From Paraburkholderia unamae (GTDB lineage: Bacteria; Pseudomonadota; Gammaproteobacteria; Burkholderiales; Burkholderiaceae), in contig NZ_QLSU01000009.1 of the NCBI RefSeq assembly GCF_003268775.1, positions 62,001-126,000 of the forward strand: a stretch of DNA of 64,000 nucleotides, read 5' to 3'. A program made the position numbers and the translations under genes. Positions 1-7,752 of the stretch are shown here, one piece after another. The notes beneath the pieces were generated by a model. The model worked only from the letters and a program-made list of their open reading frames with translations, was not told where the DNA came from and ran no database searches. Numbering within the stretch: position 1 is the stretch's first letter; every line of letters begins with the position of its first letter.

Positions 1-2
1 AC

Positions 3-776
3 GGGCGCGCTTCGTCGGTGGTGGTGAGCGGCACGCCGGTGCGCCGCCCGAACGGCCAGTTGAAGCTGCCCGATCAGGAGCGCCCGGTGTTCGGCGCATG
101 CCGCAAGCTCGATATCGAACTGGAAACGGGCTTTATTGTCGGGCGCGGCAATGCGCTCGGCGAGCCGATTGCGTGCGAAAGCGCCGAGGAGCACATCTTC
201 GGCATGGTGCTGCTCAACGACTGGAGCGCCCGCGACATCCAGCAATGGGAATACGTGCCGCTCGGGCCGTTCAACGCCAAGACCTTCGCGTCCACGATCT
301 CGCCGTGGGTCGTCACGCTCGATGCGCTGGAGCCGTTCCGCGTCGCGCAGCCCGCGCAGGAGCCGCAGCCGCTCGACTACCTGCGTCACAAGGGCGACCA
401 CGCCTTCGACATTTCGCTCGAAGTGCTGCTGCGTCCCGAAGGCGTTCAAGAGGCGACGACCATCGCGCGCACGAATTTCCGCCACATGTACTGGACGATG
501 GCGCAGCAGCTCGCGCATCACACCGTGGCGGGCTGCAACACGCGCGTGGGCGACCTGATGGGCTCGGGCACGATCTCGGGCCCGACGCCCGACTCGTTCG
601 GCAGCCTGCTCGAACTCACGTGGAACGCGAAGAATCCGCTCGAACTCAAAAGTGGCGGCACGCGCGGCTTCATCGAGGACGGCGACGAACTCACGCTCGC
701 GGGCTGGTGCCAGGGCGAGGGGTATCGCGTGGGCTTCGGCGCGTGCGTGGGCAAGATCCTGCCTGCGCTGAAGTAA
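3..776 (+). CDS. fahA: Fumarylacetoacetase, C-terminal part (5' end outside window)
   Basis: The last step of tyrosine/homogentisate breakdown: hydrolysis of fumarylacetoacetate to fumarate and acetoacetate in the cytoplasm. The frame is open from the first bases of the window (GRASSVVVSGTPVRRP), so the start codon lies upstream and roughly 258 C-terminal residues are present. Family hallmarks are visible: the metal-binding ELE of KLDIELETGF, the Asp of LLNDWSARDIQQWEYVPLGPF, the substrate-loop region TNFRHMYWTMAQQLAHHT and the GDLMGSGTISGP turn. The GTG at 18 is only an internal codon. The gene ends just before a strong terminator and converges on an MFS gene. Confidence 0.95.
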   Translation, partial: GRASSVVVSGTPVRRPNGQLKLPDQERPVFGACRKLDIELETGFIVGRGNALGEPIACESAEEHIFGMVLLNDWSARDIQQWEYVPLGPFNAKTFASTISPWVVTLDALEPFRVAQPAQEPQPLDYLRHKGDHAFDISLEVLLRPEGVQEATTIARTNFRHMYWTMAQQLAHHTVAGCNTRVGDLMGSGTISGPTPDSFGSLLELTWNAKNPLELKSGGTRGFIEDGDELTLAGWCQGEGYRVGFGACVGKILPALK

Positions 777-800
777 AGCCGCTGTAGTCTGAAAAGCAAA

Positions 801-839
801 ACAGCCGATGCGCTTCGATAGCGCATCGGCTGTTTTTTT
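801..839 (+). terminator. Rho-independent terminator after fumarylacetoacetase
   Basis: A perfect 13-bp stem (801-813 with 821-833) closes a 7-nt loop and runs into a seven-T tract. It lies 25 nt after the fumarylacetoacetase stop, between convergent genes. Confidence 0.93.
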
Positions 840-853
840 CATTGGCTCTCGCG

Positions 854-2011
854 TTATGCGCGCGCTTGCGCGATCCCCCGCGAGCGCTCCCAGCGCAGCG
901 CGCCGAGAAACACCAGCGCGCCCGCGAACAGCACCCACAGCATCGCATCGCGCCCCGCGTGCTCCATCAGCGCGCCCGTGACGATCGGGCCGCCGAAGCT
1001 CGCCGCGCTCCACGCGGCGCTCACGAGCGCGCTCGCGGAAACGAGTGCGACGCCCGTGAAGCGCTCGCCGCACGCGACGATCGCCAGCGTATAGATCGAA
1101 CCCGCCGCCGCGCCCAGCACGAAGAGGAGCGGCCAGCGCAGCCAGGGCGTATCGACCACGAAGGGTAGCAGCGGCAGCAGCACCGCGACGATCACGCCCA
1201 TGAGCGCATGCACGCGCTCGCGTCCCAGCCGGTCGGCGAGCCAGCCGATGGGGAACTGCATGATCGTGTCGCCGAGCAGCACGACCGAGGCGAACAGCAC
1301 GGCCACTTCGCTGTCGATGCCGTGACCCATCGCGAAGAGCGGCAGGAGCGACAGCGCGAGCGTGTCGAACAGCGCGAAAAATCCGGTGGCGATGATGAGC
1401 GCGGGCATTTTCGGCATGACGTGACGCCAACTGCCGTGCGGCTCGTGCATGTCGGTTTGCTGCGCATTCGTGCGGATCGCGGCGAGCATCGGCAGCGCGA
1501 TGAGGAAGATCGCGCCGCACACCGCGAAGCGCCACGCCGTGTAGCCCGCGATCTGGCTCACGAGCACGGGCCCCGACATCTGGAACAGCGTGAAGGTGGT
1601 CGCGTAGATGCCGACCACGCGGCCGCGGTTCGAGTCGTCGGCGAGTTCGTTGACCCAGGCCTCGCCAATCGTGAAGAGCAGCATGAGCGCCGCGCCGCAG
1701 AGCATGCGCAGGATCGCCCACAGCCACAGGTTGGCGCTCGTCTGCATCAGCGCGGTGGCGATGGCCACGGTCAGCACCGAGCCGACGATCACCTGGCGCG
1801 AGCCGAAGCGCGTGGAAATCCACGCCGTGAGCGGCACGACGGCCAAGCCGCCCAACGCCTGCGCGGCGGTGAGCAGGCCGACGATGGCGGTGCCGTAGCC
1901 GGCGTCGGTGAGGGCGAGGGCGGTGAGCGGGAGGGTCGCGCCGGAGCCGAGGCCGACCACGGCCACGCTCAGGATCAGCGCGAGAAAGTCGCGGGTGAGG
2001 ACGGTTTTCAT
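854..2011 (-). CDS. MFS transporter, YcaD-like
   Basis: Inner-membrane permease of the major facilitator superfamily, 385 aa with about 12 predicted hydrophobic segments. The first half has the pattern LTALALTDAGYGTAIVGLLT followed by a loop WISTRFGSRQ, and the second half repeats it with GWLADRLGRERV, the typical MFS loop 2-3/8-9 motifs. The acidic motif GEAWVNE resembles YcaD-type carriers. Substrate is unknown. ATG at 2011 is preferred over an upstream TTG; no good ribosome-binding site is seen. It is convergent with fumarylacetoacetase and downstream of another MFS gene, with 145 bp between them. Confidence 0.85.
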   Translation of the reverse strand: MKTVLTRDFLALILSVAVVGLGSGATLPLTALALTDAGYGTAIVGLLTAAQALGGLAVVPLTAWISTRFGSRQVIVGSVLTVAIATALMQTSANLWLWAILRMLCGAALMLLFTIGEAWVNELADDSNRGRVVGIYATTFTLFQMSGPVLVSQIAGYTAWRFAVCGAIFLIALPMLAAIRTNAQQTDMHEPHGSWRHVMPKMPALIIATGFFALFDTLALSLLPLFAMGHGIDSEVAVLFASVVLLGDTIMQFPIGWLADRLGRERVHALMGVIVAVLLPLLPFVVDTPWLRWPLLFVLGAAAGSIYTLAIVACGERFTGVALVSASALVSAAWSAASFGGPIVTGALMEHAGRDAMLWVLFAGALVFLGALRWERSRGIAQARA

Positions 2012-2156
2012 CGGGCGCAATGCTACTACGCCCGCGTGAATAACGCGGCGTGGCCGGGCCTCGGGTTGCGCAGACGCGATGCGGCTCAGCGCGCTTTAGT
2101 GCACTTCAATGCGCCTCAGCGTGACGCCTGCCCGCCCACGCGCGCCTCGCGAAGTC

Positions 2157-3341
2157 TCACGCGCAGGAAGTCGGTCCCGAGACCGCCACGCGGCGGCGCG
2201 CGCGCCGGTCGATCTGCGCCGAAACCAGCGTGAGCGCGAGCGCCGCGAACGCAGTGATCACGCCCACCCACGGCAGCGCCGTGAGCGGCGCGCCCGCGCT
2301 GATCGCCACGCCCCCGATCCACGCGCCGCCCGCGTTGCCGAGATTGAACGCGCCCTGGTTGAGCGTGGAGGCGAGATTGGGCGCGTCGCTCGCGCGGTTG
2401 ACGATCAGCATTTGCAGCGGCGGCACGATCGCGAACGCGAGAATGCCCCACACGAAGATCGTCGCCATCGCCGCGATCGGGTCGTGCATGGTCAGCGAGA
2501 ACACGGCGAGCACCACGGCGATCATGGCGAGGAACGTGAGCAGCGAGCGCATGAGCTTCCAGTCGGCGAGCTTGCCGCCCAGCGTGCTGCCCACCGTCAG
2601 GCCGAGGCCGAACAGCAGCAGCACGAAGGTGACTTCGTGCGGCGAGAAGCCGGTCACGTCTTCGAGAATCGGCGTGATGTAGGTGAACACCGCGAAGAGG
2701 CTGGCCGAGGCGAGCACGCTCATGCCGAGCACCATCAGCACCTGCGGATTCTTCAGCACGCCGAACTCATGCACGAGGCTCGCCTTCTGCATTTCGATCT
2801 TCGCGGGCAGGCACACCTGCAACGCCGCCGCAGCAAGAATGCCGATGAAGGTCACGGCCCAGAAGGTCGTGCGCCAGCCCGCGAGCTGGCCGAGCGCGGT
2901 GCCGAGCGGCACGCCCAGCACGTTGGCGAGCGTGAGGCCCGTGAACATGAGCGCGATGGCCTGGGCGCGCCGGTTCGGCGCGACGAGCCCCGCCGCGACC
3001 ACCGAGCCGATGCCGAAGAACGCGCCGTGGCAGAACGCGGTGACGATGCGCGCGGCCATCAGGATCGAGTAGTTCGGCGCGAGCGCGCACAACAGGTTGC
3101 CGACGATGAAGATGCCGATCAGCCGCATGAGCGCCTGCTTGCGCGGCACGTTCGCAACGGCGATGGCGACGATGGGCGCGCCGATCGTCACGCCGAGCGC
3201 GTAGGCCGAAACGAGCATGCCCGCAGCCGGGATCGAGACGCTCAGGTCGCGCGCGACGTCGGGCAGCAGGCCCATGATGACGAATTCGGTGGTACCGATA
3301 CCAAAAGCGGCGACGGCAAGGGCGAGAAGGGGCAGGGGCAT
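2157..3341 (-). CDS. MFS transporter, AraJ/SotB-like (DHA1 family)
   Basis: A 394-aa, 12-segment drug:H+ or sugar efflux type permease. It opens with LALAVAAFGIGTTEFVIMGL, the classic beginning of the AraJ/YdhP/SotB group, and has GLLPDVARDLSVSIPAAG and the loop NVPRKQALM. The second half contains GGKLADWKLMRS. ATG at 3341 is chosen because the family start MPLPLL aligns there; the longer reading back to 3452 adds 37 non-family residues. The substrate cannot be told from sequence. It is divergent from the small DUF4148 gene. Confidence 0.85.
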   Translation of the reverse strand: MPLPLLALAVAAFGIGTTEFVIMGLLPDVARDLSVSIPAAGMLVSAYALGVTIGAPIVAIAVANVPRKQALMRLIGIFIVGNLLCALAPNYSILMAARIVTAFCHGAFFGIGSVVAAGLVAPNRRAQAIALMFTGLTLANVLGVPLGTALGQLAGWRTTFWAVTFIGILAAAALQVCLPAKIEMQKASLVHEFGVLKNPQVLMVLGMSVLASASLFAVFTYITPILEDVTGFSPHEVTFVLLLFGLGLTVGSTLGGKLADWKLMRSLLTFLAMIAVVLAVFSLTMHDPIAAMATIFVWGILAFAIVPPLQMLIVNRASDAPNLASTLNQGAFNLGNAGGAWIGGVAISAGAPLTALPWVGVITAFAALALTLVSAQIDRRARRRVAVSGPTSCA

Positions 3342-3712
3342 GGCGTGGAGTCGGCGCGGGTTGGCGGCCGGTGCGAGCCCGAAGCCGTCGTAATTTAAGT
3401 CAACGCGGAATTGTACTGAAACCTGACACAACGCATACGGCACGCTTTTCATCGCTGCCGGAAAGCAACAGTTTTGCTTGCGCGGGGCGCGTTTCCACGG
3501 TCATTGCGTGTTCACATTTCTTGACGATTTCTACAGATTGCGTGCATGGCGCAACGTGCGGGCGGGCAGCACGATAGCGACACGATCCAGCCGGCGCCAC
3601 CCCGCACCGTCCGGCCCGCCCGCCGGCACGGCGTCCTCGCCGTCACCCACTGGCATCGTCCGTCCCGCGCATGGCGGACCCCGAGCATGCGCAACTTTCC
3701 TGGAGCGATGAC
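3342..3712. other. Intergenic region, no gene seen
   Basis: This is a divergent spacer between the AraJ-like gene and the DUF4148 gene. A TTGACG hexamer at 3521 could be a -35 element, but I see no convincing -10 at the right distance. Short open frames here have no family features. Confidence 0.5.
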
Positions 3713-3979
3713 ATGAACACGATGAACACAGTCCGCATCGCGGTGGCCGCAGCAGCCGCCTTCTTCGCAGGTAGCGCGCTAGCCCAGGCGCAAAGTGACG
3801 ACCAGGCCCAGGCCAGCACGCCGCCGGCCGCGCAGGACGTGGGTGGCACACCGATGTCGACGGGCGCCTCGGGCGCGCCGACGGCGCTCTCGCACGCGCA
3901 GGTCTATCAGGATCTGGTGCGCGCCGAGCAGTCGGGCCAGATGAAGGCGTTGAACCAGGGGCTTTACCACGGCAACTGA
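3713..3979 (+). CDS. DUF4148 small exported protein
   Basis: An 88-aa secreted protein of unknown function. The N-terminus MNTMNTVRIAVAAAAAFFAG plus SALAQA is a clear Sec signal peptide with an ALA-type cleavage site near residue 25. After a low-complexity Gln/Ala/Thr stretch comes the DUF4148 signature, LSHAQVYQDLVRAEQSGQ, ending in LYHG. The ATG at 3713 has GGAG seven bases upstream; the longer frame from 3671 would bury the signal peptide. DUF4148 genes are numerous in Burkholderiaceae and often stress-responsive, but no molecular role is established. Confidence 0.85.
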   Translation: MNTMNTVRIAVAAAAAFFAGSALAQAQSDDQAQASTPPAAQDVGGTPMSTGASGAPTALSHAQVYQDLVRAEQSGQMKALNQGLYHGN

Positions 3980-4008
3980 GATACCCGGGCAAACCAAAGT
4001 ATCAGGAC

Positions 4009-4063
4009 GGCGACGCGACGCGCGCTTGCGATCTGCGCCAATCGCTCAGCGCGTCGCGTCGCC
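4009..4063. repeat. 14-bp perfect inverted repeat at convergent gene ends
   Basis: Bases 4009-4022 and 4050-4063 are exact reverse complements separated by 27 nt. The right arm lies inside the last codons of the winged-helix regulator gene (stop at 4046-4048). It could form a long hairpin between the convergent DUF4148 and regulator genes. There is no T tract, so Rho-independent termination is not clear. Confidence 0.7.
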
Positions 4064-5866
4064 GCCAATGTGTTTTTCGATCAGACGCATGCGTCCCGTC
4101 GGACGCCAGGGCGCGAACCACGGGTTCGTGCGCAACTCGCACAGCCGTGAGCTGCGCTCGGCGAGCGCCGTTTCGAGCCAGCGGAACATCTCGTCGGGCT
4201 GCGCGAGGCGCGCATAGGCCTCGGCGATGAGCAACGGCGACGTGTAGCGGCTGTGCCGCCGCGCGAGCAGGTCTTCGAGATACCAGCGCAGCACCGCGTC
4301 ATATCCCCCCGCCTCCCATTGCACCCGTATGGTCGTCGCGCGCGCGTGCTGGTTGCAGCGCTCGAGCGCCTCCACGGTGGCTTCCACGGCTTGCGCATAG
4401 AGCTTCTTCACTTCGAACGCGGTGGCGAGCAGCTGATAGACGAGCGGCGGATGGTCCATATGGCCGGGCGCCAGGTACTCGTTCACGACGTCCGCGTGTC
4501 TGCCCGACATCACCAGGCCGAACGCGCGCGATCCCTGGAACGCCAGCGGGTCGATGCGTTCCGCGCGCTCCATCGCGGCGTCGCCCTCCGCGCGGCGGCC
4601 CGCGGCGACCAGCAGGCGCGCGTAGAGGCGGTGCGCCTCCGGGTAGCTCGGATTGCGCCGCAGCGCCTCCTGGAAGCCGGCTTCGGCGTGGCCCCAGTCC
4701 CAGTCGTAGAAGTAGCGCACGGCCGCGAGCGCGTGGTGCGCCTCGGGCAGGTCCGGGTCGAGTTCGAGCGCGCTTTCGGCGAGCGCGCGCGCGACCGGCC
4801 AGCCGTCGTCGGGCGCGATGAAGCCATGCACGACCGTCGATCCGTAGTAGTTCGAAAGGCCTGTGTAGCCGAGCGCGTAGCTCGGGTCGCGTTCGAGCGC
4901 CGCCTCGAAGTAGGTGCGGCTGCGCACGAAGTCCTCGCCGTCGATACCGTGATGCGCGGAAAAGCCAGCCTCGAAATGCACGCGGCGATACCAGAAAAAA
5001 CGTCCGCGCACGTACGCGTCGTGCGCCGCCGGATCGACGGGAAGACGCCGCGCGAGGCGCGTGCGCTGCTGCTCGGAGAGCGTGGAGGCGAGATCTTCGG
5101 CGAGCGCCGCGACGGCTTCCTTGAGCATGTCGAGCGCGCCTTGCGTGGCGCTTTCGTGGGCGCGGCTCCAGATCTGCACTTCGTCGGCGCAGCGGATGAG
5201 GCGCGTGAGGATGCGCGTTTGCGCGCCGGCGCGCGCGAGCGACCCTTCGAGCACATAGTCGAGCTTCAGTTCGCGCGCGATCTCGCCGATGCTCTTTTGC
5301 GTCGCGCGGTAACGCCCCGCCGTGGTGCGCGCAATCGTCAGGAGCCGCTCGGGGTTGAGCGCGCCGAGCGTCACCGAGATTTCATCGGCGAGCGCGCTGC
5401 ACAGGCTCTCCTGGCTTGCGTCGCCGGTGAGGTTCGCGAACGGCAGCACCAGCATGCGCACGGCGCGCTGCGCTTGCCCGGCCTCGCTTGCGGCGGGCGC
5501 GTCGTGCGCGGCGAAAGTGGCGGCGTCGTGCGCCGCCAGCGGCGCGGGCAGGATGCCGTCGAAGCGGTAGCCCTTGCCCTTCACCGTGATGAGGTGGCGC
5601 GGCGCGGCCGGGTCGTCCGCGAGTGCGATGCGGATCTTGCGGATCGCGGTGTTCAGCCCGTTGTCGGTGTCGCGAAAGGGGCTGCCGGCCCACAGTCTGT
5701 CGACGATATCGGCGCGCGTGAGCAACTCGCCGCGGCGCGAGGCAAGCAGGATCAGCAGATCCATCGGCAACCGCTCCAGCCGCACGTCTACGCCACTGCG
5801 ACGCAGCTGGTATCGCTCGACGTCGAGTTCGAAATCCGCGAAGCGGATGATTCGATCCGTCGGCAT
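4046..5866 (-). CDS. Winged-helix / TolB-like / TPR transcriptional regulator
   Basis: A 606-aa protein of the CadC/HilA-like class. Residues about 5-105 form an OmpR-type winged helix (RFADFELDVERYQLRR, DLLILLASRRGELLTRADIV, DNGLNTAIRKIRIAL, HLITVKGKGYRF). Residues about 135-270 match the TolB/FlgO-like segment seen in such regulators (MLVLPFANLTGD, LADEISVTL, YVLEGSLARAG, QIWSRAHE). The remainder is TPR-like repeats (YALGYTGLSNYYGS, PEAHHALAAVRYFYDWDW, PSYPEAHRLYARLL). ATG at 5866 is chosen because GGGAGAG precedes it. I see no transmembrane segment between domains, unlike CadC. The signal and targets are unknown. Confidence 0.8.
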   Translation of the reverse strand: MPTDRIIRFADFELDVERYQLRRSGVDVRLERLPMDLLILLASRRGELLTRADIVDRLWAGSPFRDTDNGLNTAIRKIRIALADDPAAPRHLITVKGKGYRFDGILPAPLAAHDAATFAAHDAPAASEAGQAQRAVRMLVLPFANLTGDASQESLCSALADEISVTLGALNPERLLTIARTTAGRYRATQKSIGEIARELKLDYVLEGSLARAGAQTRILTRLIRCADEVQIWSRAHESATQGALDMLKEAVAALAEDLASTLSEQQRTRLARRLPVDPAAHDAYVRGRFFWYRRVHFEAGFSAHHGIDGEDFVRSRTYFEAALERDPSYALGYTGLSNYYGSTVVHGFIAPDDGWPVARALAESALELDPDLPEAHHALAAVRYFYDWDWGHAEAGFQEALRRNPSYPEAHRLYARLLVAAGRRAEGDAAMERAERIDPLAFQGSRAFGLVMSGRHADVVNEYLAPGHMDHPPLVYQLLATAFEVKKLYAQAVEATVEALERCNQHARATTIRVQWEAGGYDAVLRWYLEDLLARRHSRYTSPLLIAEAYARLAQPDEMFRWLETALAERSSRLCELRTNPWFAPWRPTGRMRLIEKHIGGDATR

Positions 5867-6057
5867 GAGGTCTCTCCCGTGATGCGGCATCAGGGAAGGG
5901 GCGCCGGAGCGGTTCGTCTGAGGATTGCCGCGAGACGCGAGTGGGCTCGACGTCATGGCGAATGGCGGCAGGAGCGGCGGGGGCAGCGGCGCGAATCAAT
6001 TTCAATGTAGTGGGTCGAGCGCGCGCCTTCAAGCGTCAAGCGTGGTGCATCTCTCGT

Positions 6058-6867
6058 TCAACCGTCGAGCGGCCCGCCGTGACGGCCCGCGCCCGCTGCG
6101 AAGCGCGCGGCTAGCGCCAGTCCTTCGTCGAGCACCGCGCGATAGCCGAGCGCACCCTCGCGGCGCAGCGCTTCTTGCAGGTCGGGCAATGCACTGTTTT
6201 CGAGCGCCGAGCGGCGGTCCGCGAGCAGCGCCGCTTGAGGCAACGCGGCCAGTTGCGCGGCGAGCCGCTCGGCCGTGGCGCGCGCCTCGCCCTTGCCGAC
6301 CACGCGATTGGCGAGGCCGAACGCGAGCGCTTCCTGCGCGTCGACCGCGCGCCCCGTGAGGATCAGGTCGAGCGCGCGCGAAAGACCGATGAGGCGCGGC
6401 AGGCGCACGCTGCCGCCGTCGATGAGCGGCACGCCCACGCGGCGGCAGAACACGCCGAGCACGGCGTCTTCCTCGATCACGCGCAGGTCGCACATCAACG
6501 CCAGTTCCAGCCCGCCCGCCACGGCATGACCCGCCACCGCCGCGATCACGGGCTTGTCGAGCGCCATGCGCGTGGGACCGAGCGGGCCTGGGCCGCTGCC
6601 GTCGGCATGGATCTCGTTGCGGCGCGCGTCGTCGCCGAGCGCCGTGAGGTCCGCGCCCGCGCAAAACGTGCCGCCCGCGCCGTACAGGACGCCTGCCAGC
6701 CATTGCGCGTTGGACTCGAAGCGCGCGAAGGCGGCGGCGAGCGCGTTCGCCACGGGCCGGTCGATGGCGTTGCGGCGCGCGGGCCGATCGAGCACGAGAG
6801 TTGCTACAGGATTCTGAGGGTCTTGCACTTCGATGCGAACGTGCTCGCCGAACGTTTCGATGTTCAT
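6058..6867 (-). CDS. Enoyl-CoA hydratase/isomerase (crotonase) family protein
   Basis: A 269-aa crotonase-fold protein acting on acyl-CoA thioesters. Seen: LVLDRPARRNAID at the N-terminus, the oxyanion-hole loop GGTFCAGADLTAL, and HAVAGGLELALMCDLRV, which carries the first catalytic Glu. The segment that should carry the second Glu of true hydratases reads VFCRRVGVPLIDGG, so that acid appears absent by eye alignment. This suggests an isomerase or another crotonase reaction rather than hydration. ATG at 6867 has GGAGG nearby upstream. It lies 191 bp upstream of the winged-helix regulator gene on the same strand. Confidence 0.85.
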   Translation of the reverse strand: MNIETFGEHVRIEVQDPQNPVATLVLDRPARRNAIDRPVANALAAAFARFESNAQWLAGVLYGAGGTFCAGADLTALGDDARRNEIHADGSGPGPLGPTRMALDKPVIAAVAGHAVAGGLELALMCDLRVIEEDAVLGVFCRRVGVPLIDGGSVRLPRLIGLSRALDLILTGRAVDAQEALAFGLANRVVGKGEARATAERLAAQLAALPQAALLADRRSALENSALPDLQEALRREGALGYRAVLDEGLALAARFAAGAGRHGGPLDG

Positions 6868-7002
6868 GTGCGCCTCCGCGATGCGGGCCGCCGCCGGGGT
6901 TCGTCAAGGTTCTTTGCGGCGGTTCACATTCGTCATAAAAATTTCATGGTCCGTCCGTAGCTTAGGTCGGTTTTAATTTCGTGAGCCACGTTTTCACTTC
7001 GC

Positions 7003-7542
7003 ATGCAATCGACGTCCATGTCCAGCTTCACATCCGTTTCGGATTCCTCGCCGTCCCCAGCCTGTGGACCCTTGTGGACCGTTCCGTTGCCCGACCACCC
7101 CTCGTACGATCACGTGCGCCTCAAGCGCGTTTTCACCACCGACGGCACGCGTCATGAAGTCGTGATTGTCGATCTGCACAAGCTGCTCCTGTGCGCCGAC
7201 CGCGACGACACCGACTATGTGCTCAAGCCCGTCGACGACTGGCATAGCGGCAAGGTGCGCGGCATTCGCGAGTTTCTCGATCCGCACGGCGAACGCGTGC
7301 CGCAAATGCCCTACGTGACGATCTCCCGGCGTCGATCCTCGGGACTCGCGGGCTGGCTCGGCCTCGCGCACGAGGGCGTGGTGGCGTTTCGCAATGGCCA
7401 GCATCGCGCGCGCTATCTCGCGTGGGCGGGCGCGCTGTGGCTGCCCGTCGAAGTGCACGAGCGCGAAGTGGCGATACTGCGCGAGCTGTGCGGCGCGTGC
7501 GATGCGGAGTTCCCCGGCTTTGGCGACGCCAGCGCGCCTTGA
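7003..7542 (+). CDS. GxHR-motif (ParB/Srx-like) protein, probable plasmid fertility inhibition factor family
   Basis: A 179-aa soluble protein. Its C-terminal half contains VVAFRNGQHRARYLAWAGA followed by LWLPVEV, which resembles the G-x-H-R box of the ParB/sulfiredoxin fold and of fertility-inhibition proteins such as Osa and FiwA. The N-terminal part (RLKRVFTTDGTRHEVVIVDL, DDTDYVLKPVDDWHSGKVRG) looks like the same small family annotated in Burkholderia as plasmid fertility inhibition factor. The start at 7003 could instead be Met6 at 7018. It stands alone, divergent from the crotonase gene. Function on a chromosome is unknown. Confidence 0.6.
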   Translation: MQSTSMSSFTSVSDSSPSPACGPLWTVPLPDHPSYDHVRLKRVFTTDGTRHEVVIVDLHKLLLCADRDDTDYVLKPVDDWHSGKVRGIREFLDPHGERVPQMPYVTISRRRSSGLAGWLGLAHEGVVAFRNGQHRARYLAWAGALWLPVEVHEREVAILRELCGACDAEFPGFGDASAP

Positions 7543-7581
7543 AGCGCACGTGCGCCGGCGCGCCGGCTTCGAGGCGTGAAT

Positions 7582-7605
7582 GAGCCGTGAACCGAGCCGT
7601 GAACC
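7582..7605. repeat. 12-bp tandem duplication
   Basis: The unit gagccgtgaacc occurs twice in direct tandem (7582-7593, 7594-7605), followed by a degenerate third copy. It lies in the same convergent spacer as the 11-bp array at 7676. Confidence 0.8.
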
Positions 7606-7675
7606 GGGCGGTAAAGCGGTGCGCGCGCAGCGAATGTTCGCTAACGCGCGAGACAATCGGGCCCAAACGCCACGC

Positions 7676-7741
7676 TTCATAGCCGCTTCATAGCCGCTTG
7701 GTAGCGACTTGGTAGCGACTTGGTAGCGACTCGATAGCCGC
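7676..7741. repeat. Six tandem 11-bp repeats
   Basis: Six contiguous 11-bp units fill 66 bp: ttcatagccgc twice, ttggtagcgac three times, then tcgatagccgc. The array ends 11 bp before the stop of the LysR gene at 7753 and lies between convergent genes. Units fall into two subtypes, as expected from stepwise duplication. Confidence 0.95.
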
Positions 7742-7752
7742 CTGACCGTCGC

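Noticed and set aside
2109..3398. Plus-strand frame of 429 codons
   Set aside because: It is antisense to the AraJ-like MFS gene and rich in His/Arg/Glu without family features.
7676..7741. CRISPR array
   Set aside because: Units are directly contiguous with no spacers and are only 11 bp long; no cas genes are present.
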